Positions 63,190 to 64,000 of a stretch of DNA of 64,000 bases are shown here, piece after piece. A model generated the notes under the pieces. The model made no database searches. It saw nothing but the letters and a program-made list of their open reading frames with translations, and was not told the origin of the DNA. Position 1 is the stretch's first letter; the number at the start of each line of letters is the position of its first letter. Source of the stretch: Acidobacteriota bacterium. GTDB lineage: Bacteria; Acidobacteriota; Vicinamibacteria; Vicinamibacterales; Vicinamibacteraceae. The DNA lies in the NCBI GenBank assembly GCA_020845575.1, contig JADLFL010000001.1:82518-146517 (forward strand). The letters run 5' to 3'. The position numbers and the translations under genes are program-made.

Positions 63190-64000
63190 TCACGTCGCCG
63201 TTGCCGCGAGCAGGACCTGTTCGTAGGCCGGCAGGATCCGATCCCACGTGAACGCGTCTGCGTGTCTGGCGTAGCTCGAGGCGCGCATCGCATCGAGTGC
63301 TGCCTCGTCGTCCAGCAGCGTGTCGAGTGCGGCGCGGCAGGCGCGCTCATCGGTGAAATAGCTCGAGTCCGGCCCCGCGACCCAGCGGTTGAACGGGTTG
63401 TCGTGCGCGAGGACGGGCGAGCCTGCGCCGAGTGCTTCGACGAGCGACGGATTCGTGCCGCCCACCGTATGGCCGTGGATGTACAGCCGCGCGTGGAATC
63501 GCAGGGCCTGCACCTGCACGGGATCGTAGAGCGCGCCCGGGAAGAGCACTTCCGTGCCGGCCGCCGCACGCACGGCGGCATGGTAGGGATGCGCCGCGTC
63601 GTACGCGCCAAGGACGACGAGCGGACGGCCGCGCGGAACGGTTGACCACGCGCGCACGATCTCGAGGACGGAGTTCTCGGGTTCGGGTCGTGCGATGACG
63701 AGCCCGTATTCCCGCGGTTGGAGTCCGAGGGTGGCGAGCGGGTCCGTCGGCGCACTCTCCACGCGCTCGGCGCCATACGGCACCATCGTCGTCCGCCGTG
63801 CGGCGCCCCGGCGCGCGAGCATCGCGGCGATCTCCGGGTGGTCGGCGATGAGGTGCGTGGCCATGAATCCGGCGATCCAGCTGTTCATCCAGAACCATGC
63901 GCGCACCGGCGGCGACCACTTCCCGCGCCGCCACTCGATCCCGTCCATGTTGACCACGTGACGCCGCGCGCGCAGGCGATACCACGGGAAGAGCACGGCG
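63190..64000 (-). CDS. Glycosyltransferase, rhamnosyltransferase-like (5' end outside window)
   Basis: 269 residues visible; the frame runs to the window edge. RRHVVNMDGIEWRRGKWSPP followed by HLIADHPEI is typical of the DUF1972/GT4 rhamnosyltransferase group (e.g. WchF/Cps2T type). The second Rossmann domain has YGLVIARPEPENSVLEIVRA, PFPGALYDPVQV-like and HTVGGTNPSLVEALGAGSPV, the usual sugar-nucleotide binding region. Probably acts in exopolysaccharide or O-antigen synthesis. Confidence 0.8.
   Translation of the reverse strand, partial: AVLFPWYRLRARRHVVNMDGIEWRRGKWSPPVRAWFWMNSWIAGFMATHLIADHPEIAAMLARRGAARRTTMVPYGAERVESAPTDPLATLGLQPREYGLVIARPEPENSVLEIVRAWSTVPRGRPLVVLGAYDAAHPYHAAVRAAAGTEVLFPGALYDPVQVQALRFHARLYIHGHTVGGTNPSLVEALGAGSPVLAHDNPFNRWVAGPDSSYFTDERACRAALDTLLDDEAALDAMRASSYARHADAFTWDRILPAYEQVLLAATAT

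Overview
The window is a GC-rich, densely packed bacterial chromosome segment. The gene content points to a Gram-negative soil bacterium of the Acidobacteriota, most likely class Vicinamibacteria (Luteitalea-like). The clues are lipopolysaccharide genes (kdtA, lpxK, an LpxL-type acyltransferase, heptose genes), an Oar-like TonB-dependent receptor with a carboxypeptidase-regulatory N-domain, twin-arginine-exported sugar isomerase and Gfo/Idh/MocA proteins, a decayed ADOP-type permease with its PadR partner, and RHS proteins carrying 'FAEG' repeat modules. The taxonomic call is inference; there is no rRNA gene in the window.

Layout. 1-7.7 kb: the end of a giant RHS/YD-repeat protein, then a translationally coupled second ORF holding the RHS core and a C-terminal toxin-like domain, then a coupled AT-richer candidate immunity gene, then a repeated fragment of the first protein. 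7.7-8.9 kb: a PadR/permease remnant running in frame into a YciI-like protein. 9-12.7 kb: HtrA protease, histidine kinase and OmpR-type regulator, resembling a Cpx envelope-stress operon. 12.7-20.4 kb: DUF167 protein, a Tat-exported enolase-superfamily protein, an ECF sigma/membrane protein/RDD operon, and an NtrC-type regulator with a PAS histidine kinase. 20.4-27.2 kb: acetyltransferase, alkaline phosphatase, TIM-barrel isomerase, oxidoreductase, M14 carboxypeptidase and a VOC dioxygenase. 27.2-31.8 kb: a small acyl-activation cluster (methyltransferase, acyl-AMP ligase, acyltransferase, acyl carrier protein, DUF3137 protein). 31.9-37.5 kb: EEP-family phosphatase, VapBC, a nucleotide phosphodiesterase, two broken Fic genes and tRNA-Leu with a duplicated 3' end. 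37.5-41.1 kb: secG-tpiA-pgk-gap on the minus strand. 41.3-50.8 kb: two plus-strand LPS-core operons separated by a minus-strand sodium symporter. 50.9-55.1 kb: TonB-dependent receptor, tRNA-Val, tRNA-Asp. 55.3-63.1 kb: nitronate monooxygenase-like protein, a small membrane protein, PBP1A, and holB-ricT-pdxA with smpB. The right edge cuts into a glycosyltransferase.

How genes work together. Stop/start overlaps of ATGA or GTGA type link many neighbours: RHS-toxin-immunity, sigma-membrane protein-RDD, kdtA-lpxK-lpxL-waaF, gmhB-hldE1-hldE2-waaC-methyltransferase, PBP-holB and ricT-pdxA. The LPS genes supply Kdo transfer, lipid A 4'-phosphorylation, lipid A acylation, ADP-heptose synthesis and heptosyl transfer. 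Several genes have a TANNNT box 6-9 nt ahead of the start codon and no Shine-Dalgarno sequence, which suggests leaderless transcripts. Intergenic spaces carry at least two families of short repeats: palindromes built on GGGCCGGGC, and heptad arrays of the GGCAACC/GGGCACC type.
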